DNA of 64,000 nucleotides from an uncultured PS1 clade bacterium. GTDB taxonomy: Bacteria; Pseudomonadota; Alphaproteobacteria; MED-G09. Positions 9,659 through 16,608 of the stretch are shown here, piece by piece. The notes under the pieces were generated by a model. The model was not told the origin of the DNA, did not search any database, and saw only the letters and a program-made list of their open reading frames with translations. Each line of letters begins with the position of its first letter. The stretch's first letter is position 1. A program made the translations under genes and the position numbers. The DNA lies in NCBI GenBank assembly GCA_902626605.1, contig CACOFZ010000001.1, forward strand, positions 37,501 to 101,500, written 5' to 3'.

Positions 9659-11628
9659 GGTATCCCTTGATCAGCCGTATTTACAAAATCGGGCCCAGTA
9701 CCTATTTCTTTTTTAAGTTCATAATGAATAAATGAAGATGTTGACTCAGTTTTATCGCTATTAGCAGAGTTTTCGAAAACTATATATTCTATTTTATTAT
9801 CTTCATCAAAATCGCCCCAAGCATAGGGCTTGCCTCTAATTTGTTCAACCCCAACTTCTTTGATAAAAAATCGAGACAAACCATCATTTATATAGAGCAA
9901 CGGCGTTTCTGAGCTTCTTGCTCCTACAATATCCAAATGTCCATCATTATTTATATCTATGATTTGCCATGGATCAATCCATGTTAACCTCCCGTTATAC
10001 GCATCTTTATAGGCATCATTAGAAATACTGTCGGTTATATCTTTAAAATTTCCTAATCCATCATTTTGATTAATTTGAAGATAATATCCTCCGTAGTAAG
10101 GTTCGTATCTTGTCCAGACGGTTACAAAATCCAAGTCATTGTCACTATCAAAATCAGCAATGAGAGTTTCTAAGTGCATTTGATTATCAGGACCATAAAT
10201 TGAATCAGGCATTTCAATCATATTATCTTCAGTGAAATTTCCATCATTGTTTATAAACAATTTACTTGATGCACTCCCATGTCCAAATCCAACTAGTAAA
10301 TCGTTATAGCCGTCATTATTCGCATCAAATAATGCAGAATCAAGATGCTTATTTTTTGCTATTCCACCATTTATATGATCGGTTTTTTCTATATTTGTAA
10401 GTGGCCATTGATGTATTTTTTTGTAAATATCTTGGTTATTTAGTTCGAATAAACCGTCTGAATTTTGTAATAATTCATATCCTTCTATATCTGAAGCACC
10501 TGAATAAGATCCTATTTTTCCAATATAAATATCATCTAATCCATCTCCATTTATATCCCCAACAGCTATTGAGTGAGCGTTTTCAGCTAAAGGAAAATCT
10601 TCTGTTGAGTCGGGCAATGTAGGAAAAATATCTATCGGGTCTATTCGATTTTCAATATTCTGTGTTAAGCGTAATTGTGAATAGGGCTTAAGGCTCAGAT
10701 CTTTGACACCTGAAGGATTATAGACATTGGCGGTAAATACCGCCTCTGTCTCTGTAGCTTTTAGAAAAATTGACTTAGATCTTCCAGAGGCATTCGCTAT
10801 GGGCATATATGAATTTATATTTTCATTATATTCTAATTCTCCATCTCTAACAGTTAGTGCAATGAAGGATGTATATGTAGAATAATCGCCAACTTGAGCA
10901 TATCCCTTTGCCATTGGTAAAATAACGTCTTTAATTCCATCAAGATCAATATCAAATAAAAAAGGTTTTGATGGCGACCACCCTATTAATTGCGGAGGAT
11001 TGGTAACACCCGCATAAGTATATTCTTCTGTTAGGGTATTATCAGTAAAACTATAAATAACTTTTATTTCTTCGGATTGAATATTATTTGTAAGATATGA
11101 TGTATCAATTATTTTATCATCATCCATAAATTCAATATATCTTCCGCCGACGATAATATCTTTAAATTGAGGGCCTATCACATGGATCTCTTCACCAACA
11201 AGAGATATTGTGTAATCCTCTGAATTTCCTGCCGGGTATGATACTTTGTCATCACCACCGCCCATATAAAGAGTATTATCACCACCGATTGCAAAATATT
11301 TTTCGTATTTAGATGTACCGTAAAAAATATCTCCTTTACCACTGCCATGAATTGTTTCAACTCCAGAAAGTTGATCACGTGTTCCATATCCATCGTCAGA
11401 CCATCCCTCCTTTAGGTTTATAGTCGCACCCTCATTACCTCGCCAAAGGAGGTAGGCGGTATTTTTACCTGAGATATTATCATTACCTGGACCTGAATTT
11501 ATTGTATGCTGGGATTCGGCATTTATAACCGTATCATCTCCTTCTCCAGGTAGAATAGCAGTTACATCACTTGGTAATTCTGATGCATCAATAAAATCAT
11601 CTTCATCTGTGCCATTATAATCAGCCAT
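8725..11628 (-). CDS. Giant RTX/VCBS exoprotein (copy 1)
   Basis: This 967-residue paralogue of the adjacent gene has the same domain order: N-terminal RTX-like turns (PGEGDDTVI, GGGDDKVSY), FG-GAP/VCBS blades (DIDLDGIKD, DINGDGLDD, DANNDGYND, DFDSDNDLD, DINNDGHLD), the FNEKYYLNENSSAKEAVD module, C-terminal RTX repeats (GYSGDDT, GGAGNDIIDGG) and a terminal domain ending SDMYII. The last 300 or so residues are nearly identical to copy 2, while the propeller has diverged. Its ATG lies only 4 bases after the dioxygenase stop and has no strong Shine-Dalgarno of its own, suggesting translational coupling. Likely type I secreted; function unknown. Confidence 0.85.
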   Translation of the reverse strand: MADYNGTDEDDFIDASELPSDVTAILPGEGDDTVINAESQHTINSGPGNDNISGKNTAYLLWRGNEGATINLKEGWSDDGYGTRDQLSGVETIHGSGKGDIFYGTSKYEKYFAIGGDNTLYMGGGDDKVSYPAGNSEDYTISLVGEEIHVIGPQFKDIIVGGRYIEFMDDDKIIDTSYLTNNIQSEEIKVIYSFTDNTLTEEYTYAGVTNPPQLIGWSPSKPFLFDIDLDGIKDVILPMAKGYAQVGDYSTYTSFIALTVRDGELEYNENINSYMPIANASGRSKSIFLKATETEAVFTANVYNPSGVKDLSLKPYSQLRLTQNIENRIDPIDIFPTLPDSTEDFPLAENAHSIAVGDINGDGLDDIYIGKIGSYSGASDIEGYELLQNSDGLFELNNQDIYKKIHQWPLTNIEKTDHINGGIAKNKHLDSALFDANNDGYNDLLVGFGHGSASSKLFINNDGNFTEDNMIEMPDSIYGPDNQMHLETLIADFDSDNDLDFVTVWTRYEPYYGGYYLQINQNDGLGNFKDITDSISNDAYKDAYNGRLTWIDPWQIIDINNDGHLDIVGARSSETPLLYINDGLSRFFIKEVGVEQIRGKPYAWGDFDEDNKIEYIVFENSANSDKTESTSSFIHYELKKEIGTGPDFVNTADQGIPGFNEKYYLNENSSAKEAVDAGTYATGLEHYLAEGKEAGLKTFAPFTKVHGYSGDDTIILREGDETAFGYAGKDTIEGGAGNDIIDGGKGADTAIYRDSSSAYTLKANDDGTVSVTHTSPSEGFTDEGSDTLTSIEKMQFSDKTLSKTSLKYQLSETVDTSENILSAHTEDVLSGTLNFNKGDNIIILDGQGKTYRGLEGNDTYFVSQLLPKNGKVSITDTEGSNIIQIPSNTYVDKSLFTKNAARLTLEDEREITISGADKFSYNVGGNITDGTKGTDLTFTEFAEVFGVYDILNSSGAQTGEISDMYII

Positions 11629-11632
11629 TTAG

Positions 11633-12520
11633 TTAAACCGGTTTATCGCCTATAACAGTTACGCGCTCAACTTTTCTAATTGCAGGCCAATAATCTCCAG
11701 TTGCATAATGTTGGCAAACTCTATTATCCCAAAAAGCAATAGAGTTTTGCTCCCATTTAAAGCGACATTGGTATTCAGGAACATTAGCTTGATTATATAA
11801 AAAATTAAGCATTAGTCTTGAGTCTTCATCTGAAAAACCTTCGATGTGGGTAGTAAATACTGCATTAACATATATAGATTTTTTTCCTGTATCTGGGTGG
11901 GTACGTATCACTGGATGAGTTGGCTTAGGAAATTTTTTATTTAACTTTTCGATTTCTTCAGCTGACTTTCCTTGTTTAATAAGCCTATTTCTGAAAAGAG
12001 CGAAATCATGAACTGCATAAGTACCCTCTAATTTTTCTTTAATTTCATCTGGAAGATTTTCATATGCTACTTCCATATTTGCAAATAAGGTATCACCTCC
12101 AACAGTAGGGGTTTCAACCATTCTTAATATAGATCCTAAAGAAGGTTCCATACGCCAGGTGACATCAGAATGCCATGCATTTTCTTTAGGTTTATTATCT
12201 TTATTATGAGTTATTCGAAGAACCTCTGGGTGATCATCCCTATTAGTGCCAAGAGGAGCAAACGGATGAATTTCTAATTCCCCAAAATACTGACCAAATT
12301 TTAAATGTTCTTCAGTTGTAAGATCTTGGTCACGAAAAAATATTACTTTATAGGTAAGAAGGGCGTCGTATATATGATCTCTCTCTTCTTGTGATAAATC
12401 GCTCTTAAGGTCGATGTCTAAAAGCTCAGCACCAATAGTTGTTGATAATCTTTTGATAGTAAAAGGATGTTTTTGCGACTCAAATTCCTCTGGTGTATAA
12501 TTATTTAGGTGTTGTAGCAC
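11633..12520 (-). CDS. TauD/TfdA-family 2-oxoglutarate-dependent dioxygenase
   Basis: This 295-residue Fe(II)/2-oxoglutarate oxygenase has the HxD pair in WHSDVTW, the distal His in CQHYATGDYWP and the 2-oxoglutarate-binding Arg in the following RKVERVTV stretch. The family hydroxylates taurine, alkyl sulfates, phenoxyacetates and similar small acids, releasing sulfite, sulfate or phenol; the true substrate cannot be read here. No taurine ABC transporter adjoins it. The start is GTG, preceded by a weak AGGG; no ATG lies near the family N-terminus FTIKRLSTTIGAEL. It sits between a GST-like gene (22-base gap) and the first giant exoprotein (4-base gap). Confidence 0.88.
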   Translation of the reverse strand: MLQHLNNYTPEEFESQKHPFTIKRLSTTIGAELLDIDLKSDLSQEERDHIYDALLTYKVIFFRDQDLTTEEHLKFGQYFGELEIHPFAPLGTNRDDHPEVLRITHNKDNKPKENAWHSDVTWRMEPSLGSILRMVETPTVGGDTLFANMEVAYENLPDEIKEKLEGTYAVHDFALFRNRLIKQGKSAEEIEKLNKKFPKPTHPVIRTHPDTGKKSIYVNAVFTTHIEGFSDEDSRLMLNFLYNQANVPEYQCRFKWEQNSIAFWDNRVCQHYATGDYWPAIRKVERVTVIGDKPV

Positions 12521-12542
12521 GGCTTAACCCTATTTTTATTCT

Positions 12543-13211
12543 TCAATTAGGAAAGAAAATTTTTTCATCTCCCTCCTCCCATTTCTTATACTTAATCATT
12601 ATGCTTTTAAATAATTTAGATTCAAGAAATTTCATTAGCCAATTTTGGATATTTGGTTTTTGTAATGAGTCAAACCAGTCCATATCAGCTATTCGAAATT
12701 GACGAATAAATGGAAGGATTGAAATATCTAATGCTGAAATTTTATCATCATAAAGAAATTGGGAAGAACTTAATTGATCCTCAAGCTCATTAATAAAAAT
12801 CAAACACTTTTCTCTATGAACAAGAGGATCTTCATTGTCATATCTTTTTGAATATTTATACCTATCTAAATGATGTTTAAATTCATTATCATTTGTATGG
12901 ATTAATTCTAATGACTTTTCTGATTTATTTGATCTAAGCCAGTTATCAGGGTCATTTAATTTAAGGGCCCAATCTATTACATCAAGGCTTTCATCAATTA
13001 CTTGCCCTGAGCTCAAAGAAAGAACCGGAACTGTACCCTTTGGGGATAATTTAATCATTGATGATGGTTTGTCTCTCAGTATAACTTCACGAAACTCAAC
13101 CTGTTGCCCACTTATGGCTATAGCCATTCTTGCACGCATTGCGTATGGACACCTTCTAAAGGAATAGAGTAAATGATTATTTTGTTTGTTTTCCACCAAG
13201 ATGCTTTTCAC
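12543..13211 (-). CDS. Glutathione S-transferase-like protein
   Basis: This 222-residue protein has a thioredoxin-fold N-terminus with a Cys-type active site (FRRCPYAMRARMAI) and the cis-proline region KGTVPVLSL, followed by an all-helical C-terminal domain. It is probably a glutathione-dependent reductase or transferase of the GST/glutaredoxin-2-like group. The start overlaps the end of trhO by 35 bases; the next in-frame Met lies inside the active-site region, so the overlapping start is the only sensible one. The overlap implies co-translation with trhO. Confidence 0.8.
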   Translation of the reverse strand: MKSILVENKQNNHLLYSFRRCPYAMRARMAIAISGQQVEFREVILRDKPSSMIKLSPKGTVPVLSLSSGQVIDESLDVIDWALKLNDPDNWLRSNKSEKSLELIHTNDNEFKHHLDRYKYSKRYDNEDPLVHREKCLIFINELEDQLSSSQFLYDDKISALDISILPFIRQFRIADMDWFDSLQKPNIQNWLMKFLESKLFKSIMIKYKKWEEGDEKIFFPN

Positions 13212-14112
13212 CTCTCTCTTTAGCTAAAAGTATTTGTTTTTGACGTGAGCCAAAACGTTCTTTTTTTTCTTTTGTTGTTTTATCATAACAATAGATACAA
13301 CTTATGCCCTCTATATATTTTTTGTTTAGCATTTCTTCTTCCGTAATTGGCATTCGACAAGCAAAACACATTTTATAGGATCCAACTTTCAACTCATCAG
13401 TAAGGCAAACCCTTTGATCAAAAACAAAACATTCACCATTCCAAAGGCTATTCTCTTTATTAGTTTTCTCGAAATATTTTAGTATACCTCCTTGAAGATG
13501 ATATACATCTTCAAAGCCTTCTTCTTTCATAAGAGAAGAGGCTTTTTCACATCGTATTCCTCCAGTACAAAACATAGCTATTTTTTTATTAGTATTTTCT
13601 TTTGACTTTTTGAATTTTTTTACCCAATCAGGAAATTCCCTAAAGGATGATGTTTCAGGATATAAGGCATTCTCGAAGGATCCAATTTTAGTTTCATATT
13701 TATTACGCGTATCAATGACAACCACATTTGGATCGGATATCAATTCATTCCAATCCTCTGGCTTCACATATGTTCCAACTTTTTTGTTGGGGTTAATTTC
13801 AGGAAGTCCAATAGTTACAATTTCTTTTTTCAATCTGACTTTCATCCTATGGAAAGGTTGTTTATCTGTTGAAGAATATTTGATTTCTATATTAGAAAAT
13901 TTATTATCGCTTATTAGTGATGAAATAGTTTCTTTAATTTCATTATGTTTTCCAGAAATTGTGCCATTTATACCTTCATTGGCAATAAGAATAGTCCCCA
14001 TAATATTATTTTCTTCACAAATATTGTAAAGATTGTCCTGTAAGGATAGTAGATCGTTTATTTCTACAAATTTGTATAATGATGCAACTAATATCTCATT
14101 TTTATTTGGCAT
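13177..14112 (-). CDS. trhO: tRNA uridine(34) hydroxylase, rhodanese family
   Basis: This 311-residue protein matches the TrhO/YceA family. It has an N-terminal ferredoxin-like domain (NEGINGTISG), a central rhodanese domain with the catalytic cysteine loop CTGGIRCEKA and HLQGGILKYFE, and a Cys-rich C-terminal segment (CFACRMPIT, CIYCY). The family makes 5-hydroxyuridine at the wobble position of tRNAs without oxygen-dependent chemistry of its own. It is the first gene of the six-gene minus-strand run and reads divergently from the cold-shock gene at 14256. Confidence 0.92.
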   Translation of the reverse strand: MPNKNEILVASLYKFVEINDLLSLQDNLYNICEENNIMGTILIANEGINGTISGKHNEIKETISSLISDNKFSNIEIKYSSTDKQPFHRMKVRLKKEIVTIGLPEINPNKKVGTYVKPEDWNELISDPNVVVIDTRNKYETKIGSFENALYPETSSFREFPDWVKKFKKSKENTNKKIAMFCTGGIRCEKASSLMKEEGFEDVYHLQGGILKYFEKTNKENSLWNGECFVFDQRVCLTDELKVGSYKMCFACRMPITEEEMLNKKYIEGISCIYCYDKTTKEKKERFGSRQKQILLAKERGEKHLGGKQTK

Positions 14113-14255
14113 TTCAGTCTTCTAAATCTCTTTTATTGTAATTTTCCCTAGAAAAATCAATTTATTAATTTTATCCATTAGATTCAATTATTTAATTTTT
14201 TTATTGTCTTAAAGTAGTTTTTTAGTATATGAAAGAAAGGAATGGAGTAAACAAT

Positions 14256-14600
14256 ATGCCTACAGGTACAGTTAAATGGTTTAATGGTCGTAAAGGTTAC
14301 GGATTTATTGAACCGGATGATGGTGAAAATGATGTTTTTGTTCACGTTACTGCCGTTAAGGACTCAGGTTTAAATGTTCTTAATGAGGGAGATAAAGTGA
14401 GCTTTGAACTCGTTGAAAATAGAGGAAGAATGGCGGCTGAAAAACTAGCTAAAGTAGATAGTGATGAAGCACCTGCAGAAGAAGCAAAAGCAGAAGAAGC
14501 AGAAGTTAAAGATACCGATGCAGAAGAAGCAGAAGTTGAAGAAACTGATGAAGAAGAAGCAAAAGCAGAAGAAGCAGAAGAGTCAGAAGAATCTGAGTAA
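14256..14600 (+). CDS. Cold-shock domain protein with long acidic tail
   Basis: This 114-residue protein has a CspA-type OB fold over residues 1-65 with RNP1 (KGYGFIEP) and RNP2 (DVFVHVTAV), which bind single-stranded RNA or DNA. Residues from about 66 onward form a tail built from E-E-A, A-E-A and E-E-T repeats, highly acidic and probably disordered. The ATG at 14256 is chosen because GGAG lies 8 bases upstream and MPTGTVKWF is the family N-terminus; a start at 14229 would add nine unrelated residues. A weak promoter (TTGTCT at 14204, TATATG at 14226, spacer 16) lies upstream. It is paralogous to the next gene. Confidence 0.93.
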   Translation: MPTGTVKWFNGRKGYGFIEPDDGENDVFVHVTAVKDSGLNVLNEGDKVSFELVENRGRMAAEKLAKVDSDEAPAEEAKAEEAEVKDTDAEEAEVEETDEEEAKAEEAEESEESE

Positions 14601-14668
14601 TCCCTCAAAATTATAATTTCTTTTTAAGTAAGTCCTAAATTACTGAAGAGTATTTTGCATTGCTTTTT

Positions 14669-14700
14669 AATTGTTAGGTTTAAGTAAACAGATAACAATT
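14669..14700 (+). promoter_or_regulatory. Structured leader hairpin before second cold-shock gene
   Basis: AATTGTTA at 14669-14676 pairs perfectly with TAACAATT at 14693-14700. Inside it, GTTT and AAAC form a further short stem with an AAGT loop. The element lies about 57 bases before the ATG at 14758. Cold-shock mRNAs often carry long structured leaders that alter translation with temperature. The pairing is seen; a thermosensor role is inference. Confidence 0.5.
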
Positions 14701-14757
14701 ATGAGCATGATAGGACTTTGTTTTTTCAAATTATTAATATTAAAAGGAGTAATTATA

Positions 14758-14982
14758 ATGCCCACAGGAACAGTTAAATGGTTTAATCCTAATAAAGGTT
14801 TTGGTTTTATTGAACCGGATGAAGGTGAAAATGACGTATTTGTTCACATTACTGCCGTTCAAGAATCTAGTTTAGGAAGTCTTGATGAAGGTGACAGAGT
14901 AAATTTCGATTTAGTCGAAAACAGAGGTAAAATGGCTGCAGGTAACTTGAGCCAAGGGGATCCTAAAGCAGAAACTGAATAA
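14758..14982 (+). CDS. Cold-shock protein, CspA family
   Basis: This 74-residue single OB-fold protein has RNP1 KGFGFIEP and RNP2 DVFVHITAV. It binds single-stranded nucleic acid and acts as an RNA chaperone. The start at 14758 follows a strong AAAGGAG at 14742-14748. The coding sequence closely tracks the first cold-shock gene but stops after a short tail (GDPKAETE) instead of the long acidic one. The gene has a leader hairpin upstream and a strong terminator downstream, so it is probably transcribed on its own. Confidence 0.95.
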   Translation: MPTGTVKWFNPNKGFGFIEPDEGENDVFVHITAVQESSLGSLDEGDRVNFDLVENRGKMAAGNLSQGDPKAETE

Positions 14983-15000
14983 TTATATTTAGAATTTTTA

Positions 15001-15047
15001 AGCCTGTAACATATAATGCTATGGTATTATAGTTACGGGCTTTTTTA
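15001..15047 (+). terminator. Rho-independent terminator after cold-shock gene
   Basis: AGCCTGTAAC at 15001-15010 pairs with GTTACGGGCT at 15032-15041 over 10 bp with one G-U. The loop contains a further ATAAT/ATTAT pairing. A TTTTTT run follows the stem. Confidence 0.9.
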
Positions 15048-15058
15048 ATTTGAATTAT

Positions 15059-15087
15059 ATGTCTGTTTTATTATAAAGACTTATAAT
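15059..15087 (+). promoter_or_regulatory. Candidate promoter for tRNA-Arg and cbs
   Basis: A perfect -10 TATAAT lies at 15082-15087. Seventeen bases upstream is a weak -35 (ATGTCT, 3 of 6 matches). The predicted start would be near 15094, some 27 bases before the tRNA. The position just after a terminator and before a tRNA supports it. Confidence 0.45.
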
Positions 15088-15120
15088 GATACTAAGGTGA
15101 TTTATTAATTAAAATTTTTG

Positions 15121-15197
15121 GGTCCCTTAGCTCAGCTGGATAGAGCACTGGTCTTCGAAACCAGGTGTCAGAGGTTCGAATCCTCTAGGGACCGCCA
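15121..15197 (+). tRNA. tRNA-Arg (TCG anticodon)
   Basis: The full 77-base cloverleaf has acceptor GGTCCCT/AGGGACC, D stem GCTC/GAGC, anticodon stem CTGGT/ACCAG with loop CTTCGAA, T stem AGAGG/CCTCT and encoded CCA. The anticodon TCG reads CGA and related codons. It ends only 16 bases before the cbs start, so the two are likely co-transcribed. Confidence 0.97.
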
Positions 15198-15213
15198 AAT
15201 TTGAGGTAATAAA

Positions 15214-16599
15214 ATGAAACAACTACCGCTTCCAGATATAAATCATTCATTACTAGAAATGGTTGGTAATACACCTTTATTGGAAATTAAAAATATTGAT
15301 GTCGGTTTATGTAGTTTATTTGTAAAAATGGAGTCTCAAAATCCAGGTGGATCCATCAAGGATCGTGTAGCAATGTCGATAATTGAACAAGCAGAACGCG
15401 ATGGATTATTAAGTGATGGAGGAACTATCGTAGAGGCTACAGCAGGAAATACCGGGCTTGGTTTAGCTTTAATAGGAGTTTTAAAAGGCTATAGGGTAAT
15501 ACTGGTTATTCCAGATAAAATGAGCCAAGAAAAAATTCTGCATCTTAAAGCATTAGGAACCGAGATAATTTTTACTCGATCTGATGTATCAATAGAACAC
15601 CCTGAGTATTATCATAATGTTGCTGAGAAAATTGTTAGAGAAACTCCAGGTGCTTTTTATGCAAATCAATTTGGAAATCCAGCTAATGTTCTGGCTCATG
15701 AAAAAACAACAGGTCCAGAGATTTGGGAACAAATGGATCATGATATTGATGCTTTTGTAGCTGGAGTTGGTTCTGGTGGAACTCTAACAGGTGTCGGGAA
15801 ATTTTTAAAAAGTGTATCTCCGAAAACAAAAATTGTTGCGGCTGATCCAGCGGGTTCAATTATTTACGATGCTGTTAAAAAAGGATCTTTTGAGTATAAG
15901 GGTGGATCGTGGCTTGTTGAGGGAATTGGAGAAGATTTTATCCCAGATATATTGGATCTTTCTTATGTTGATGATGCTGTAACTATTCATGATAGTGTTG
16001 CATTTGAAACATTAGATATTTTACTTAAAAAGGAAGGTATTCTAGCTGGATCTTCAGCCGGAACACTAGTTGCTGGAGCCATAGAATGGTGCAGGGCTCA
16101 AACAGAACCAAAAAGAGTTGTTACTTTAATATGTGATACAGGTAATAAATATCTCTCCAAAGCTTTTGATGATGCCTGGCTTACTAATAATGGCCTAGAT
16201 AAGCGTAATCTAAAAAATGATTTAAGTGACCTCATCGTAATGCGAGCTGATCAAGGCCAAGTTGTTAGCGTTAAAGAAGATGATACAGTTGCTACTGCCT
16301 ATAATAGAATGAGAAATTCAAATATTTCTCAACTCCCCGTTATTGAGGAAGGTGATATAGTTGGTGTTATTCAAGAAAAAGATATCTTAAAAAATTGTCT
16401 CAATAATAAGAAAGGTTTTTCAGATCAAATATCTAACGTAATGTCTAAAGAAATAAACTTATTGGACTCAAAAGCTTCTATTGATGAATTATCTAAAATT
16501 TTGGAGAATGAAAATTTTGCAATGATTATGGAAAACAATACTTTTATTGGATTGTTAACAAAAGTTGATTTATTAGCATATTTAAAGAAAGATATATAA
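15214..16599 (+). CDS. cbs: Cystathionine beta-synthase with C-terminal CBS domain pair
   Basis: This 461-residue PLP enzyme joins serine and homocysteine into cystathionine. Fold-type II signatures are NTPLLEI, NPGGSIKDR with the PLP lysine at residue 49, ATAGNTGLGLA and GVGSGGTLTGVG. A pair of CBS domains fills the region from about 335 to the end (SQLPVIEEGDIVGVIQEKD), as in eukaryotic-type CBS but without the heme-binding N-terminal extension. The Shine-Dalgarno GAGG is at 15203-15206. A cystathionine gamma-lyase follows after 9 bases, making this the reverse transsulfuration operon. A cysteine synthase role is the main alternative. Confidence 0.9.
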   Translation: MKQLPLPDINHSLLEMVGNTPLLEIKNIDVGLCSLFVKMESQNPGGSIKDRVAMSIIEQAERDGLLSDGGTIVEATAGNTGLGLALIGVLKGYRVILVIPDKMSQEKILHLKALGTEIIFTRSDVSIEHPEYYHNVAEKIVRETPGAFYANQFGNPANVLAHEKTTGPEIWEQMDHDIDAFVAGVGSGGTLTGVGKFLKSVSPKTKIVAADPAGSIIYDAVKKGSFEYKGGSWLVEGIGEDFIPDILDLSYVDDAVTIHDSVAFETLDILLKKEGILAGSSAGTLVAGAIEWCRAQTEPKRVVTLICDTGNKYLSKAFDDAWLTNNGLDKRNLKNDLSDLIVMRADQGQVVSVKEDDTVATAYNRMRNSNISQLPVIEEGDIVGVIQEKDILKNCLNNKKGFSDQISNVMSKEINLLDSKASIDELSKILENENFAMIMENNTFIGLLTKVDLLAYLKKDI

Positions 16600-16608
16600 G
16601 AGGTAATT

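Noticed and set aside
4358-10622. Several 60-75-codon plus-strand frames
   Set aside because: They are antisense to the well-supported exoprotein genes, and their composition follows from the opposite strand.
4256-11628. A complete type I secretion locus
   Set aside because: No ABC transporter, membrane-fusion protein or TolC gene adjoins the exoprotein genes; the transporter must lie elsewhere if it exists.
13610-14029. 139-codon plus-strand frame
   Set aside because: It is the antisense shadow of trhO, has no ribosome-binding site and shows no recognisable motif.
14456-14600. Possible short tandem repeat or CRISPR-like array
   Set aside because: The GAAGAAGCA-type repeats are in frame inside the cold-shock protein tail and have no spacers.
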